64,000 nt of DNA, from assembly GCA_018907035.1 (NCBI GenBank), contig JACCIC010000164.1, positions 375,001 to 439,000 of the forward strand, read 5' to 3'. The translations under genes were made by a program, and so were the position numbers. Shown piece after piece: positions 14,106 to 28,810 of this stretch (position 1 is the first letter of the stretch; every line of letters begins with the position of its first letter). Source of the DNA: Sycobia sp. Sy_11 (taxonomy: Eukaryota > Arthropoda > Insecta > Hymenoptera > Epichrysomallidae). The notes under the pieces are model-generated. The model had not been told where the DNA came from. It saw nothing but the letters and a program-made list of their open reading frames with translations, and searched no databases.

Positions 14106-14867
14106 TCATTCTTTCCGACTCCATAAATGTATTTTATACGTGAATTGCGTATTTGATACTGATGCAAATTCTGCTCGCTAGATGCTGCCAATTATACATA
14201 AAACATAATGGTCCGGATGCTATGAGACTAATTATTCAACTAATCTTACACGAAGAATTTTAGCGTTACAGTCTGTAACATACTACAATTTGTATAGACT
14301 GTATTTTCTCTTTGTAAATTGAATAGATACGAGGCTTCCAGATTAACTTACTATCAAGTGTAATCAGGAACAAGGGTTACTACAAATTCTTCAAAAAGTA
14401 CGACCATGATATTCGACACCTGAAATCGAGTAATATAAAATGAGATAATATAATTATCATTTCCTCTGGAATTAAAAAAAATTATATTGTTTTGTAAGGC
14501 ACAGATTAAATAGGCAGCATGTCGTCTATTCAATAGATAAATTTGAAGGTTGCTTACATTGAAGATATGCTTGAGAATACAACTATCAAGAATGCATTGT
14601 TTGCCTTTAATAAAAGGGCCGCAAAGGTGTCAATAGAGGGACTTGTGGAATACCCAGATGGGTTTTAAGCCAATCAGAATTACGGTTAGAGATCAGTTAC
14701 TTAAGCATAATGATATGAAAATCCATACAATGAAACATCAAAATACTGTCACATTTTCTAAACACTGACTGGGCCAGATTTTAAATTTATTGATATTAAG
14801 ATATTCTGTGATTTTGTATAGGAAATCTTTTTGAATACCTTTCAGAAAACGTACAGTGTAGATAGAT
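14106..14867. other. AT-rich region upstream of the CCP6 promoter
   Basis: No gene, RNA or repeat recognised. Confidence 0.5.
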
Positions 14868-14878
14868 AGAAAGAGAGA

Positions 14879-14924
<46 letters not shown>

Positions 14925-15184
14925 TCTTTTGCGTAGCGCAGAAAAAAGGGCGAGCCGAGCGTCTGCACGAGTAGCCCCGCGGCGCGGCGGCCGGACCGCT
15001 GCGAACGCAGCGGTGGCTCTATCGATTCAACAGGGGCAGCGCGCGTCAAGGTAACGCGCTCTGCGGTAGCTGATAAGCCGCGCTGCCAAATGGCCCGTGC
15101 GGCCGAAGAAGTGTCCCCAACGTGGTGACACACCCCGACATCAGTGTTGTCGAGGCGCTCCATCCGCGTTACTCTTGAGATATT
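14868..15184 (+). promoter_or_regulatory. Probable CCP6 promoter / 5' UTR, CpG-rich, with GA tract
   Basis: A (GA)n tract at about 14872-14922 is followed directly by CpG-dense sequence up to the proposed CCP6 start. It contains an 18-bp near-perfect palindrome CCGCTGCGAACGCAGCGG at 14996-15013. No clear TATA box is seen at a fixed distance. Promoter function is inferred from composition and position only. The minus-strand open frame over the same DNA is partly encoded by the GA tract and is not supported. Confidence 0.4.
14872..14922. repeat. (GA)n microsatellite
   Basis: Near-perfect GA tract immediately upstream of the proposed CCP6 promoter. Confidence 0.9.
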
Positions 15185-15203
15185 ATGTCCGAGGCTGACT
15201 CCG
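15185..15203 (+). CDS. AGBL4: Proposed first coding exon of CCP6
   Basis: The next exon starts with two bases of a split codon, so the first exon must end in phase 1. ATG at 15185 gives MSEADS plus one base, followed by a GTGCGT donor; joined to 24136 it reads MSEADSESEDSDAEGG, an acidic start like that of other CCP6 proteins. It lies at the 3' end of a CpG-rich block fitting a promoter and 5' UTR. The resulting first intron is 8.9 kb. Other first exons are possible; cDNA would decide. Confidence 0.5.
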
Positions 15204-18200
15204 GTGCGTATTTAGATTGATGTATAAATAAAAACATGTGCGCGTATGTGCGCGTGCAAATGTGCATAACGATCGTTCGAGCCTACAAAATATCGTGTGA
15301 CCGACCGCCGAAAAGCAAGCCCGCGGAAGAGACGGGCAGACATCGAGCAGGCTGCACGCACGATCACGTGTCAGATATCAAGCCCGCGCCGTGCTCGTGT
15401 AATTTTCCATCACCCAGCAGTCAGTCAGAGGAGCAAAAGCTCTCGTCGTTCCTCGATCGCGCTCCCCCTCGCCTCGAGAGCCACAGCGCGCGATAAGCGA
15501 GCCACCGCCGGAAGCGCGAGAATCGGTGGGGGAGCAGGGGGGTGCCTTCGGTGCTTGGGTGTCGGGTCGTTATCGGCTCGGGGGATCACGCGGCACGCGA
15601 ATCTTATAGCGATGCGACGGCTCCCCGGCACTCTGTGAAAACTCAGCGTCGGCCGATGTTGAAGCTCCCGCGTTCTGACGGGATTCTTGTGTGACTTGTA
15701 ATTTATACGAAGATCTGTGAACGTGGATTCGGTCTATGTATGCGCGATTGTATCGGCGTCGATCGTGCTAGCCGACCTTAGTTCGCGGGTATAACGCTCG
15801 CGCGGGCTTATACGCGATTCCCCCTGAGTCGTTCTATCATCGCGGCTTCGACTTTTTTTCTCGATCGATCCGAACGATATTTTATCTTGCACGCACTGGT
15901 AAAAGTTTATATTGGAGTCCCCCTCCTCGTTGGCTTTGTTGAGGTAGGTCAGATTTGGCTTTTTCGACATGGCTCTCTCTCTCTCTCTCTCTCTCTCTGC
16001 TGTGGGTTGTTACGGTGAAGTGCGTTTATTGAGGCACAAGTATTAAGTATTTAAGTTTGGTGGTTGCGGCACACAGGGCCGGAAGGCATTAGATTGCGGA
16101 ATAATTAATCGGCCGAGATCTCCGCCCATGTCGCGATTACGAAGGTATAGGGGGAACCAGCGAAAATGCGCATCTAGTATTTATGAATTCAGAATTTTGC
16201 TTTTAAGGAGCATAACGACCAGAATCTATTTTAAGATTTTTTTATTCAAAAAGAAAATGTGATTTCATTTAAGAAAATCAAGAGGAAAATTCTAGTAATA
16301 ATTTTAATACTGAAAATTCAACATTCAACATTTAATCCATTGCGGTTCTGAAAAAGTTGTTTAAAATGAAAGTTTTTCTAGTAAAACTTGTTAGAAAAAT
16401 TTCTTCCTTTCAAATAAATCAATTTTTGAGTCACTTTTAATTTTTTTATGAAAATTAATCATTCCTTCACAAAACAGCTTACTGCGCTGGTCGAAATACG
16501 TGAGACAATGAAATAATATCTAATTAGTAGACTGGGTTCAAATTTCCTAGGTCATACTCCTAATTATTTTTTAACCTTACTGGCATTGTCATGGAGTAAA
16601 ATAAATTTTTTTGTCTACCCTTCATTCTGACGTCTATTCTATTTCCCATTGCATGTAAACGTTTACCAACTGTTGATTGATCAAGATTTATTATATTCGA
16701 CTAGTTCTCTAACATTTTACTTGAATATTCATTAATCAGAGGGAAGAACGACATTTGGGCGATAAATTGACTTTAGACTAAGCGAAACAACATTAATTAA
16801 CTCCAAAATCTAACGCTTTAGATACACTTCTATAAAATCATATTGCTTTTATTATCCATAATATGGATGCTTAGATACACTTGGTAGTAAGAAGAATTTT
16901 TTAAATCAAACTACCTCCTCCATTTCTTTCTCGGTACTTGATGAAAGAATATTAGTTCAAGTTAAAAATTTCCGCGCGTTTAATATAGATAGGAACTTAT
17001 CGACTCATGAATGTAATTTCACTCGAACTTTAGTTGATTAAGAAACATAATATCGGACATTAGTTATGGTTTACTTGAAATATCATTCTCTTGTATTACA
17101 TTAAAACTTTTGTAACCAAATTTTTTAGATTTTAGAGTATATAAATTTTCTAGAGAGCAGTACTAATTGTAAGACAGTAGCATATATCGGAAATAGGACA
17201 GTGTTCAATCCTAAGACTCTAGATTTTTTCTAAATATAATTTAGTTTCTTCTCTTAATTTATACACAAACTTGGTCATCCAAATATTGTAGACCTTTTCA
17301 GCAATTCTTTGAGTTTAAAATCTTGGAAGTCCCACCACCGGCGTTTTTTATTATTCATATCAAAATCGCCATTCTTTAATTGCGTAAACTACTCTTTTCA
17401 AGTAGTAATCAAAGAAAGATTCTGATTACATTATACATTTATGAACGATGTATTTCAGTTGCACTTTTATCTAGAAGAAAATAATGTAACTGGGGATGCG
17501 ACTATAAATAAATAAAGGAAAAAAATGTAATAGAACTTCCAGCAAATGTTGTTCTGGTCAACTAAAACTTGACATTTTTGGAATCAATATAAAAAGTTTT
17601 CAATATAAAAAGTACAAATTGTCTATAACAAAAGCATAACTAATTACTATACTAAACTAAGTTTTTTTATATATACGAATACTTCTGAACAATTCTAGAG
17701 GTTAAATCAATGCTGTACATAGGAAGTTCTACTACAGACTAATCTGTAATTAATTATCTATACCACGTTTCTGCAGGAATACCGAAAATTATGATTAACT
17801 ATAATTTACTTTAAGGTCTAGAAAAGGAATATTAGAATTTCATAATGCAATGTTTGACACCATGTCATAATCATGAGAGAAGACATGTTACCGTATTGTT
17901 ATAATTAATATAGGCCTAAATTTGAATTTTATAATACGAGAATCGAATTGAAAATCCTGCAAAAATAAATTTAGAAAAGCGCTTAAGTACATCATCAAGA
18001 AAAATTAGGAAAGTTAATCTAATTAAAATTTTCAACAACTTAACGTTAAATCATCACACAGAAATACCAATTATCCTATTACGACTCACATCGATTAAAT
18101 CACCCCAATTGAATTCCGGAGTGGGTCTTGGCCATTTATATAGAGACCGCGATGTCGTAAACACTGAAGAAATAAACATCGACACAGTTGGGGCTCTCAG

Positions 18201-18957
18201 AAAAAGCCCTAGAAGATACATAGAAGCTCACAGAGAGATGAAATGAGGAGGAAAAGAAATCTCGTAGAACATCCAACCTTTGTTTGGCAGAGAGCGCGAC
18301 TGAATCATTGATTTGCAGAATTTACGAGGCTCGACGTCAGAGCTTGTAGATGCCCTGCTGCTCTCTCTCTCTGTCTCTTCCTTTTTTCTGTCTATAACGC
18401 GAAAGCTGTGGCCTCGTGGCGAACAGCCCATTGCCAACCTCGGTCGTCATCCAATCACGATTACCAGACAATGGCGTCTATAGTACTCTATTCCACGTAC
18501 GCTAAAAACTACTACGCGCACGGCCATTCAGAGCTCTAGTACAGACACTCCAGAATCCATTGACGTTCGCGGAGGCACAAATAAATAATACGGGAAACCT
18601 CTTCGCGCGCGTGCACGTGCTTCTGGCAGCTTACCACGTACACACCGTTGCAAAATTATCAGAGTATATGGAGCAAGGCCAGCGTTCAGCATTTTTTTTT
18701 CTGTATAAAAGGGAAAATTATAAGACTTGATGATATCTCTTTTTCTCATTCTTTCTTATAATTTTCCAAAATTGAAAATCGAGCATTTCTTATTTTTAAA
18801 CATAACACGTCTTTTGTATAATTTATGCAGCATTACAGATTTCTATCAAGTTTGGAAATTGGGGCAAATGCAAATTTTTCAGAGAGATCTGATATAGTGA
18901 TATTTAAATGACACGATGTACAGTCATTCCAATAACCTCCATTGTTTTGATATTATA

Positions 18958-19010
<53 letters not shown>

Positions 19011-22000
19011 TTGATAGTTACTTTTTTACCATTATTGAGGATAAAAATAATTAACCCTTAGAGTACGCGTATGAGGCATATATGCATCAAAAAATAAACG
19101 ATTGTAAAACATCAAATAATGATTATGAATAATGGATAGGTGTTAGTAATAGTTATTATAAATAATTAATTATTATTACTATACATAAATACATAGTTAT
19201 ATTATCAAAATTTTAAATAAACTAAATATTTTATCTCAAAAATAAATAAGTCGTAAATAAGTAAATAAGAGTACTTGCAGTGTTTGAAATAAGGAAATAT
19301 TTATCATATTTTGATCATCAAAAAGTTCGAATTTTATCAATTTTGACTTCAGAATCGCAATCAGCGATCGAAAAAAAACCTATATATGTATATATATATA
19401 TACTTTTCCATGCGTATAGAATAGTTTTTTTCAATTATCAAAAACTTAACATGGGTATTATCGTGCCGGACCGACATAACGCACATATGCGTCATGCTCC
19501 CACTCGTAAACATTTAGTCTCAGTTTGGGTTAAAATTGGGGACCAATGATCGTTTTTTCAAATAAACAATACGCTGAGTACATTGAAAATATCTAAAATA
19601 CCGGTACTCTAAGGATTAATAAAGATAATAAAAATAAAAAGCATAAGATCTGGGATTGATAACAAACTGAAATGTTTTTATAAGTTCTGCAATTACTTTT
19701 AAACATAGTTCTTAGGAGGCAAGATAGAAATGTTTTAAGGAATTTCACGAATAAGGCCTGAAAAATAAAAACAAATTTGGGCAATGTTTTTAATATAACT
19801 AAAAAATATATCTCAATTAGATAAAAACGTTTGCTTTTGCATATACTGAACAGCGTTTGTGTCTTATTAGTGGTACAAATTAACCTTGACTATTTTACCA
19901 AACTCATAACTCATAACATTTTCCATTCAAAATTATGTACCAAGCAAATTTCGAAAGATTATGATCACTTTATATATGGAAATAACATTCAGATAGGATT
20001 TTTATTTTACATTAATTTTTTTAAAAAATGGAATTTTACTAGTTTCTTAAAATTTGTTTGAAAGAACATTATTTTCACAAATCAAAAAAAAAACATAAAA
20101 ATGTTCTAGTTTTACCCAATTTTACATTTAAATATCAAAATTTCAATCAATTATAACTTTCGAATGAAACGGACGAATTTATAGATATTTGGCCAGTTTC
20201 TGTATGACTCTTTAATTAATCGGTATACAAAATCTAAAAAAAATCGAAAGTTAATCGACTTTGTCGCTTACTACCTTAACATAATTAAATTTTACATAAT
20301 CGAGCTTAAATAATCATATCGAAAATTATCGGTAATTATTTGTGAAGACACCAAATAACTTATACTGTCTTCAATTGTAGCATGTAACATTTCAAATTAT
20401 TTTTATTATAAAACAGTTTATTATTTATACCGATAAAAATTATTGCTGTTCGATGAAATAAACATTTAAATATTATTGTTAAAAAATTATATTGAATTTG
20501 GACAACTTTTAGTTATTAGCGTACCTAATAAAATATAATACTTTGTTAACAATTAGTCAAGAAAATTAGAAAAGAAAGATATTTTATAAAATATGTCCGT
20601 TATTTTTCAGCTATATTTCAGAAGAAATTATATTACAAAACTGTAATAACACTAAAAATCATCTGTCAAAGCTGATAGAAAGAGTAAGAGAATAAATATA
20701 TAAATATATAATAATGATAATATGTACAAACAAAAATATTGCGCCGCTTAAACGTATCAGTAGCACAGCTGTATTTTTGGGTAACCGTCTAAATTGTCGG
20801 TGCTACACGCGGTTACTATTTGACTATGGGTGATTGCGCATATTTCCACTCGTTATTGTCGTAATTATTTATCTTATTTATTGCTCCTATAATCCGATTG
20901 TATGTGAAATGACAACTGGAAGAATAATCTGTACGAGTAAGGCGGTGACTCGGATTTCCACATTAATTACAAAAAGAAAAAAGAGTAATAGTTTTCGAAG
21001 CTAATCGAAAGAAAAAATGAAACAAATGACGACGGCTCAAAACATTATAAAGTTTAGTAAACATATAAATCCAAATAGAAAATACAGTAGATTTTGAAAA
21101 ATCTATCCTTAAATAAAGTAGTTGTTTATTTGTTTACTGGAATTTTTTCACATATGTGTTTATAGTTTATACTTTATATTTATATTTATACTTTCGTAAA
21201 AGTGAGGAATAAACATTGAAGAGTTCTGACTTCAATAGACTATTCAAGATTTAATACTTAAATTTGAACAGAGACATAGGTACAATACAAATCCCATTTT
21301 AATTAGAGAAGCAGTTATTGGTTTGATTTTTATATCAATTAGTTTTACAAATTACCATACTAATAAGAAATTTTCTGAGTGAATATTTGAAGATGTACTT
21401 TTTACGTCGTAAAATTTATTAAATTAAAATTTTTCCATTAAAAATATCCAAAGCTATGTGATAATTTTTTGATTTTTCACAGCCTGTTATTGTAAGTTTT
21501 TCTAGACAGTTTCGCTCATGATCCAGCAACTGCAATAAGAATTTTGTATTGTTGATAATAGTTGTCAATCCTTTCAGATGAGAGTCCGAGAAGTATTATG
21601 TCGATGCGCGGTCATAATAATTTGTGCGCTTCTGAAACAGTTTGAAGACAATCTCGGATCATTCTTTATATAAAGAAGGAATCCATCTCTCGGGAATTCG
21701 ATTTCCGAAGAGACGCCTTGTCCGCCTCCATGCGCCGTCGGAGAGAAAACGAGAGAGACGAGGGGGGAAGCGTGGAGTGTGAAAACAAGAAATTAGGCAC
21801 GTCTCACGCGACGATCGGCCGTATCAAAAATGCACAGGGGTGGCATCGGACACACACGAGGCGATCTCGTGCTCGTCACTCCCGCGATCAACCCGACGCG
21901 CGCGTGCGATCGTGGTGTTCCACTCAGGTAGTGGCGGCGAGGGGAGAGGGAGGAGGCACGCAAGCTCCCGCACGGCCTAGATTGGAAGCTTATCAGACCC

Positions 22001-23512
22001 GCGTGCATCGAAGAGGTGGAGGAGCGGGGGGATATCTCGGGGCGTCGAAACGCGTGCGAGAAGCCTCCTCAGTCCCGGGTCGCGTCTTTCGCGGCGAGGA
22101 TCTCGTTCCTCGCCGATGTCGTTTCAGCCCGAGGGCAGGGATCCCCTCGAGCACACCAGTCTCTATCAGCGAGCCGGTGCGACAATCATCTTATTACACA
22201 TTTTTTTCCCGTTCTCTCTTTCTACTAATGCAGAGTTTCGGGCGCTCGGTGCTGCTGTGTGTACCGGCAGATGGGCGATGGTTCTTTATAAGGGCTTCGG
22301 AGAAAGTATCGATGGCGCATTTATTCGTTGAAATGCAAATATGACAGTGGTGTTTTTTTTTTTTTGACACGGCAGCGATTTTTTACTTTACGAAGTATTG
22401 TGGGATAAGAAGGGATGTAATCAATTTGTCTATAATTATTCATTCATTTCCGATTTTGTTCGGTGTACAAGATAAAATGTAACGTTGTTAAAATAGATCT
22501 TAATAATGTTATTTTTAAAAATTTTTTTATTTTTATGACGATTTTCCGAATTTCAAAGGTTCAAAAGTTTTTAATAGTGATTCAATTCTCAAAATTGATA
22601 CGGTATGTTTTTTATCTTTTATAAAATAATAGAAATATTAAGGTAAACAAGAATCTTTTGTTCACAAAAGTAATTTAGAAGCGTTGTAAAAAATCAACTT
22701 TGAATGATGATATCGATATAAATTATTCTTTCTTAATTTGGCAATATTTGTAATGAATTCTGTAGTGGTAAAAGTATTATAAATAGAATAGTTTAATAAG
22801 TTCATCCGTTTATAAAAAACAATTGATCGCTTTTAAATCGAATCTATTGAAAAGGATGAATAAATCGGATACCACGTACGAAGAGTGGCACCGTTCACGA
22901 GCACTGTCAAGGGCTAGAAAATTTTTAAAACCTAAGAGTATGCCATAACGATTGCCAGCAAAATGCAATAAAGCTACGCTAGCTAAATGTAAAGTGCGAG
23001 AAAAAGAAGCGCGACTAGCTAAAAGCTGCTAATGAAATAACATCCATCATAATCGCTTAGGAAGATAGACATTTTTCACACGCTGAAAACATCATTTTCA
23101 AATAGTTTAATTTCTTTATGAACAAAATCTTTATTTTGAAATTAATCATCGGTCGATTTTTTACGCTTTTCATAATATTTTGCATCTAAGTCGTTTTCAA
23201 TTCACAACAGACTCGTAGATTGTTTACTATTTTCTGTACGGTACTTTTATAGCAAATAACACTATGCTTGAAATGAATAATTAATTTTGATAATTTAGTC
23301 TTTATTAAAAGTCGAACGCAAACATTGTTTTGTTTTGTATGTATTCAATAGTCTGTTGCTAACGAGTTGAATCATTATTGAAGATAGTAGAAAATGTTCA
23401 ATGAAGCAGTTTCTAGATTAAAAAGAAGAATATTTTACATTTATTTGAAGTCATAATAAATTCATCTATAATTCTTGCATACAATTAAAAAAATTTGTAA
23501 ATAAATATATAA

Positions 23513-23559
<47 letters not shown>

Positions 23560-25431
23560 GATACATTTATTAAAGGATCAAACTACAGGTCTCGAGATAA
23601 GTTTTTAATTACTGATCGCGAGCGTTTGGATAACAGTGCTAAGTGTTGTTGCTCTCTAAGAATCATTAGAAGATAACAATACCCCTTTTCGTCACCTTTC
23701 TTCAGTTCTACTATTTTTCTTCAGCACTCGCTAACTTATGTAATCGATTACCAAAGATATCTCAACCGTGCTACTTTTCGCCAGAAATTGCATGGTCCTA
23801 CTTATAATACGGAAGGTAGAATCAATCTATTCAAATAAAGAAGATATTTTCTCTATTGAAAATTCGTAGTTTTTAACGAAAATTTTACATGATAATAATG
23901 TAACGTAATAATTAAGATTACGTCGATTTCATGCTCTAAACCTATCAATAAGAAAGTTATTTATGTAGAATAAAGAACAGGTTAAACAGAAACCTGCGTG
24001 CACGAAAACACTGCGGCCTCAGCGTGATTTTAACGGTGCTTAACGCCCGGCGGTCCTACAAAAAAAAAAAAAAAAATGTAAAAAATTCTCACAAACTCGC
24101 AAAATTAACCGACTGTTTCGGAACCGTTGCCGCAGAGAGCGAGGACAGCGACGCGGAGGGCGGCCTGGGCAACGTGAACAGGCTGATCATCCGGCCGCCG
24201 GGCCACAGCGGCAAGGCGAAGAAGGGCCACCTCTGCTTCGACGCCTCCTTCGAGACGGGCAACCTCGGCCGGGTCGACCTCGTCTCCGAGTTCGAGTACG
24301 ACCTCTTCGTCCGGCCGGACACCTGCAGCCCGAGGCTGCGGCTCTGGTTCAACTTCACCGTCGACAACGTGCGCCTGGATCAGCGCGTCATCTTCAACGT
24401 GGTCAACATCTCCAAGAGCAAGAACCTCTTTCGCGAGGGCATGACGCCCCTGGTGCGGAGCAGCGGCCGCTCCAAGTGGCAGAGGCTGCCCCACCACCAG
24501 GTCTTCTACTACAAGTCCGCCCAGCACCAGGAGCACTACGTCCTCAGTTTCACCTTCGCCTTCGACCGCGAGGACGAGCTCTACCAATTCGCCCTCACTT
24601 ATCCCTACTCGTACACGAGGCACCTCGGCCACTTGGATAACTTGGTGCTGAGGTGAGGGTACAATACATATAACCTGTATATGCATCGGGAAATCGGCCT
24701 CGCTTTTTGCTCCCTCCCGGTGCGCGCATACCCATAACAATATCGCAGCGTTAAGTAAATAATCTTTTTTTAACAGAAAGATCTACAAACAGATAATTAA
24801 AGTATAATTATTTCTTTATTCTATCGAATACCATGGAGTTTGTTTAAATACATTCTTTTCTGCTGATATATCGTATTTTTTATTTTCGAATTTGTCAACG
24901 TACGTATGTCTAAAACTATGTAAATCTAAATATATAAAAATTACATGGTATGATTATTTTATACCATTATAATCCGTAAGAATGAAAATTTGAAAACGCA
25001 TTATCTCAGAAAAAGATGTTTAAGCAAGTGCAACGGTTCATGAAAGGTCTCCAAAAATTATACTTCACTTTTCTACTTGTTTTTACAAAACATTCATTGA
25101 TGATAGCATACAATCTCAAATAAAACACAAAAATCTCTTTTTCACTTTTAAGTTAGGAACTTTCGAAAACCTCACTCTAGAACGATTTTCGTGTTAGATT
25201 CGTGCTCAGCGGATCCAATTCCTTCGAAAAAGTATACTTCGACTTCGAGATCTGATTCGTATTAACCAGCGTAATTTTTTAATAATTATCAAAATCTAAA
25301 TTATTTCTCTTTGGACTATTTATAAACATTGTAAAAAGATTTTTTAAGTAGAAAAAAAATTTTTTGACAAACTTTATTATATTCTTTCTAATAGGCTTTT
25401 TGAGCTGAAATATATGTTATCCTTTTCAATG

Positions 25432-25486
<55 letters not shown>

Positions 25487-28400
25487 ATATATAATATATA
25501 TATATATATTTCATATATGTACGGGTAAATTCATGAAACCCTGTTAAGAAACTGCTATTTTATTTGCTCTAGCTTTTAAGTCGATAGTATTTTTTATAAC
25601 ATCGCACTATACAAAAGACTATAATTTTTACTCCCCAAATTTAATATAGTATATAATTTTTTATTATTAAAAAATTAGCAATTTTTTACTTGTTTAAAGA
25701 CTTTCTAGATCGTAGGTTGCCTTAAAAAATTTATTTTAAATTCTATAAAACATCTCTAGAAGTTTGAATAGCGTATTCAATATTTAAGTTTTCAATATTT
25801 AACAAATTAGACAAAAATTTGATTTTCTGAAAAAATGATAATAAGTAATATCATAATTTTTAAAATATCTAAAATAATCTTTGCTTTAAAAAAATGTTAA
25901 CATTTTCTACATTACTTTTCAAGATACCTAAAAACATACCATTGAATTTCTAGATGTACCACATCATTCGTTAAAAAACATAGTATAAATTTCAAATGTG
26001 AATAGTCTACGAACCAACCGTATTGGAACATCAAAATTTTCCTTTTCACACTTAAATAATAATAAAAAGGTACTAGGAACTATCAGCGAAATTGTCGTTA
26101 TTATTTCTAAAATAATTATAACACCGTAAATGTATGTCAAAACATAAAAAACCAAACTATATTCTTATCGAAAATGATATTATCAGTTAATTTTTATCGG
26201 ATTATACAGGACAATCGTGCTTTTATAAAATATAATTCGCATTTTGCATAATGACATAACACGTTATTATTTTGTTGATTTATTTTTAACTAATTATTAA
26301 ATGAAAACTTTTACTGCTAATGAAATCAATTTTTTCCCAAAAAAAAAGCTTGTAAAAAATAAGGACTCCGATTGTTTTCTTATTATTGAAAGTTGGTTAT
26401 TTTAATAAAACAAATCAGTCAAGAGTGTGTTGTAAAAAAATTCATTTTTCTACGACTCAAAAGTTAAAAGTTTTCTGTATTTGGTCATTTAACTATTTGT
26501 GTTAAGGAATTTTTTACGACGGTGTACCAAAGTACATTAAAGACACTGGCTAGAAATACAATTATTTTAATAATTAGAGAATAAGCTTCGAACACTGTTG
26601 TAGAACACGTAAGGAAACAATATACTGATAAATGGTCTCGCAGGGTAGGCCAGCTACTAATAGAACAATGGATTTGGCGTGTCTAAAGATAATAACATTA
26701 GAAAAACAAAAAAAGAAAACAATAAATCATGCTTCAACCTGGGTGGTTCTCATTATTCTATATATGTATATTCCTGCACTATGAAAACAAATAACAATGT
26801 TGGCACAAAGTTAACCGTAATTTTATAGTTAATAGTTTATAAACTGATCTAGAAAAAATAGAGATTACCGAAAACATCAGCCCGCAAAAAAGATATTGAA
26901 AACCAAATTCAAAATTTAGCTCACCAAGCTTATGCCAATTTCACTGCTCTTATTATAAAAGTTTTGTCTTTTTTTTCATTTTTAATTATATTTCTCTTCT
27001 TCTAATTCATTTATTTATGTCTTTACTAATTAATGGAAATTAAACAGAAATTATTTTTTAGAACTTGTCCTAGAAACTAAATGAACAATTTTTTATTTCT
27101 AAGCTATATATTTTGTTTACAACAAGCGTTGTCAAACAAACAAAGTAAATTCTGGTAGTTTGACCAATGCTTTTTTATATCTGTTTCACAATTTCCACGC
27201 TAAAAATAATGTCAAAAATTGTTAATGTGAAGTTGATATACATATAATTTCTAAAACGAGTAAACTCTATCTCGCCTATGAAAATAGAGCACTGATTTAT
27301 GGAAACGGAAACTTTGATTAAAAAATGCAACTCTGTATAAGAAAACTATTGAGATAAGAATAAATTGGATGTGATAAGGTAAAAATTAAAATATTCTTAC
27401 AATTACTCAAGTTATTGAAATACTTGTTTACATACTACTTCGGTGTATAAGAATCAATTGTTTATGAATCTGTTTAACATTTTTTACAGAATAAATAGAT
27501 TTCATTCTAGACAATTTGGGATCCTCTACGAATTCCAGTGCACAGGCATCTATGTTTCGTACAAACAATTGAATTAAATTTATTACATCTGTTATAGTCT
27601 TCAATTATTTCCATAAATTATTATATTAAAAATGTGACATTTGTTAAATTTTTCAATACTTCAAATTTGAGAAATCAAGTATAATCCCATCTGTGATTGT
27701 AATATTATTAATCGCTTTCTATATCCAGGGATATATAAGCTCAAATAAGACATCTATAGAGCTATTTTACAATAGTTCCACAATAGAATTGTTCATGGCT
27801 TTCCTTTTGAAATTTGGGAATCCGTATATTTAGTGTGTAGAGTGGTTCCAGAAAAACTTTTCTTTCGAAGCATGGATTAATAATGACATTTATATTATTC
27901 TAAAATACTTTTTCACGGGGTTTCCGCAGATATCCGACGGTCAAACGGGAGACCCTGGTGAACTCTATACAGAAGCGCAAGGTCGAGCTCCTAACGATCG
28001 CGACCGAGGAGCGGCCGTGCGGGACGACGACCGCCGCGAATCCGAACGAGCCGGACCAGAAGTCCCGGAGGACGGTCGTGATAATCGGCCGAGTTCATCC
28101 CGGCGAGTCGCCCTCGTCCTTCGTCTGCCAGGGCTTCCTCGATTTCCTCGTCAGCGCCCATCCCATCGCCAAGGTTCTGCGCGACTACGTGGTTTTCAAG
28201 GTCGTCCCGATGCTCAATCCGGACGGGGTTTATCTCGGAAATTACAGGTCGGTCGCCGTTATTTTTAGAGTGTAAGAAGACGAAGAATTCAAAAAAATTG
28301 CACAGCTCGCAGAACGACAGATCAGTAGCTGCGTAATTATTATCGAGTCCTTAGGATATTCCTCCATATTTAATGCAACCCAATTAACTTGAAAATTATG

Positions 28401-28749
28401 CATAATTCTATTTGATAAAGTTTTTTCCGTAATTTTAAATATAGAGATTTGAATTTTTTCATAATATTTTTAAATGTAAACTAACTTTAATATTTAAACA
28501 AGCTGTACATAGTAATAAAATCGGTACTAATATTCTAAATGAAATAAAATTGATTTTTACAGCATTATAGTTCATATACGTATTCTTGTAAATTTTGGAC
28601 TGCCTCCCGAATTATTAGCTTTTATTTTTCTTTCTATAATGTAATCTTAAATTGAAGAGGCATCTTTTACCTACCACTTATAATAATTACAACTTACATT
28701 TTACTTACTAACTTATTTGATAACTTTTTGAAGTATTATATTTACATTT

Positions 28750-28810
<61 letters not shown>

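Larger units (their letters stand above)
15204..24135 (+). other. Proposed first intron of CCP6
   Basis: The sequence is CpG-rich from 15204 to about 16130, including a (CT)n tract at 15972-15998. It is then AT-rich with no recognisable gene to about 21690, apart from a moderately GC-rich patch at 18100-18720, a (TA)n run at 18957-19007 and a piggyBac-like element at 19051-19619. A second CpG-rich island lies at 21700-22340. AT-rich DNA with a (TA)n run at 23520-23557 leads to the acceptor at 24134-24135. Its identity as an intron depends on the proposed first exon. Confidence 0.45.

Noticed and set aside
14738..15163. 141-codon minus-strand frame at the CCP6 promoter
   Set aside because: Partly encoded by the GA tract (SLSLSL), the rest lies in CpG-rich DNA where stops are rare; no domain seen.
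20782..20818. Seven-base inverted repeat GTAACCG / CGGTTAC
   Set aside because: Too short and with a long loop; expected by chance in this length of DNA.
24024..24135. Upstream extension of the CCP6 exon with an in-frame ATG
   Set aside because: The added residues are Lys/Asn-rich from a poly-A run, and an AG acceptor at the point where CCP6-like sequence begins is a better explanation.
24105..24740. 211-codon minus-strand frame
   Set aside because: Antisense shadow of the CpG-rich CCP6 exon, whose plus-strand product matches a known family.
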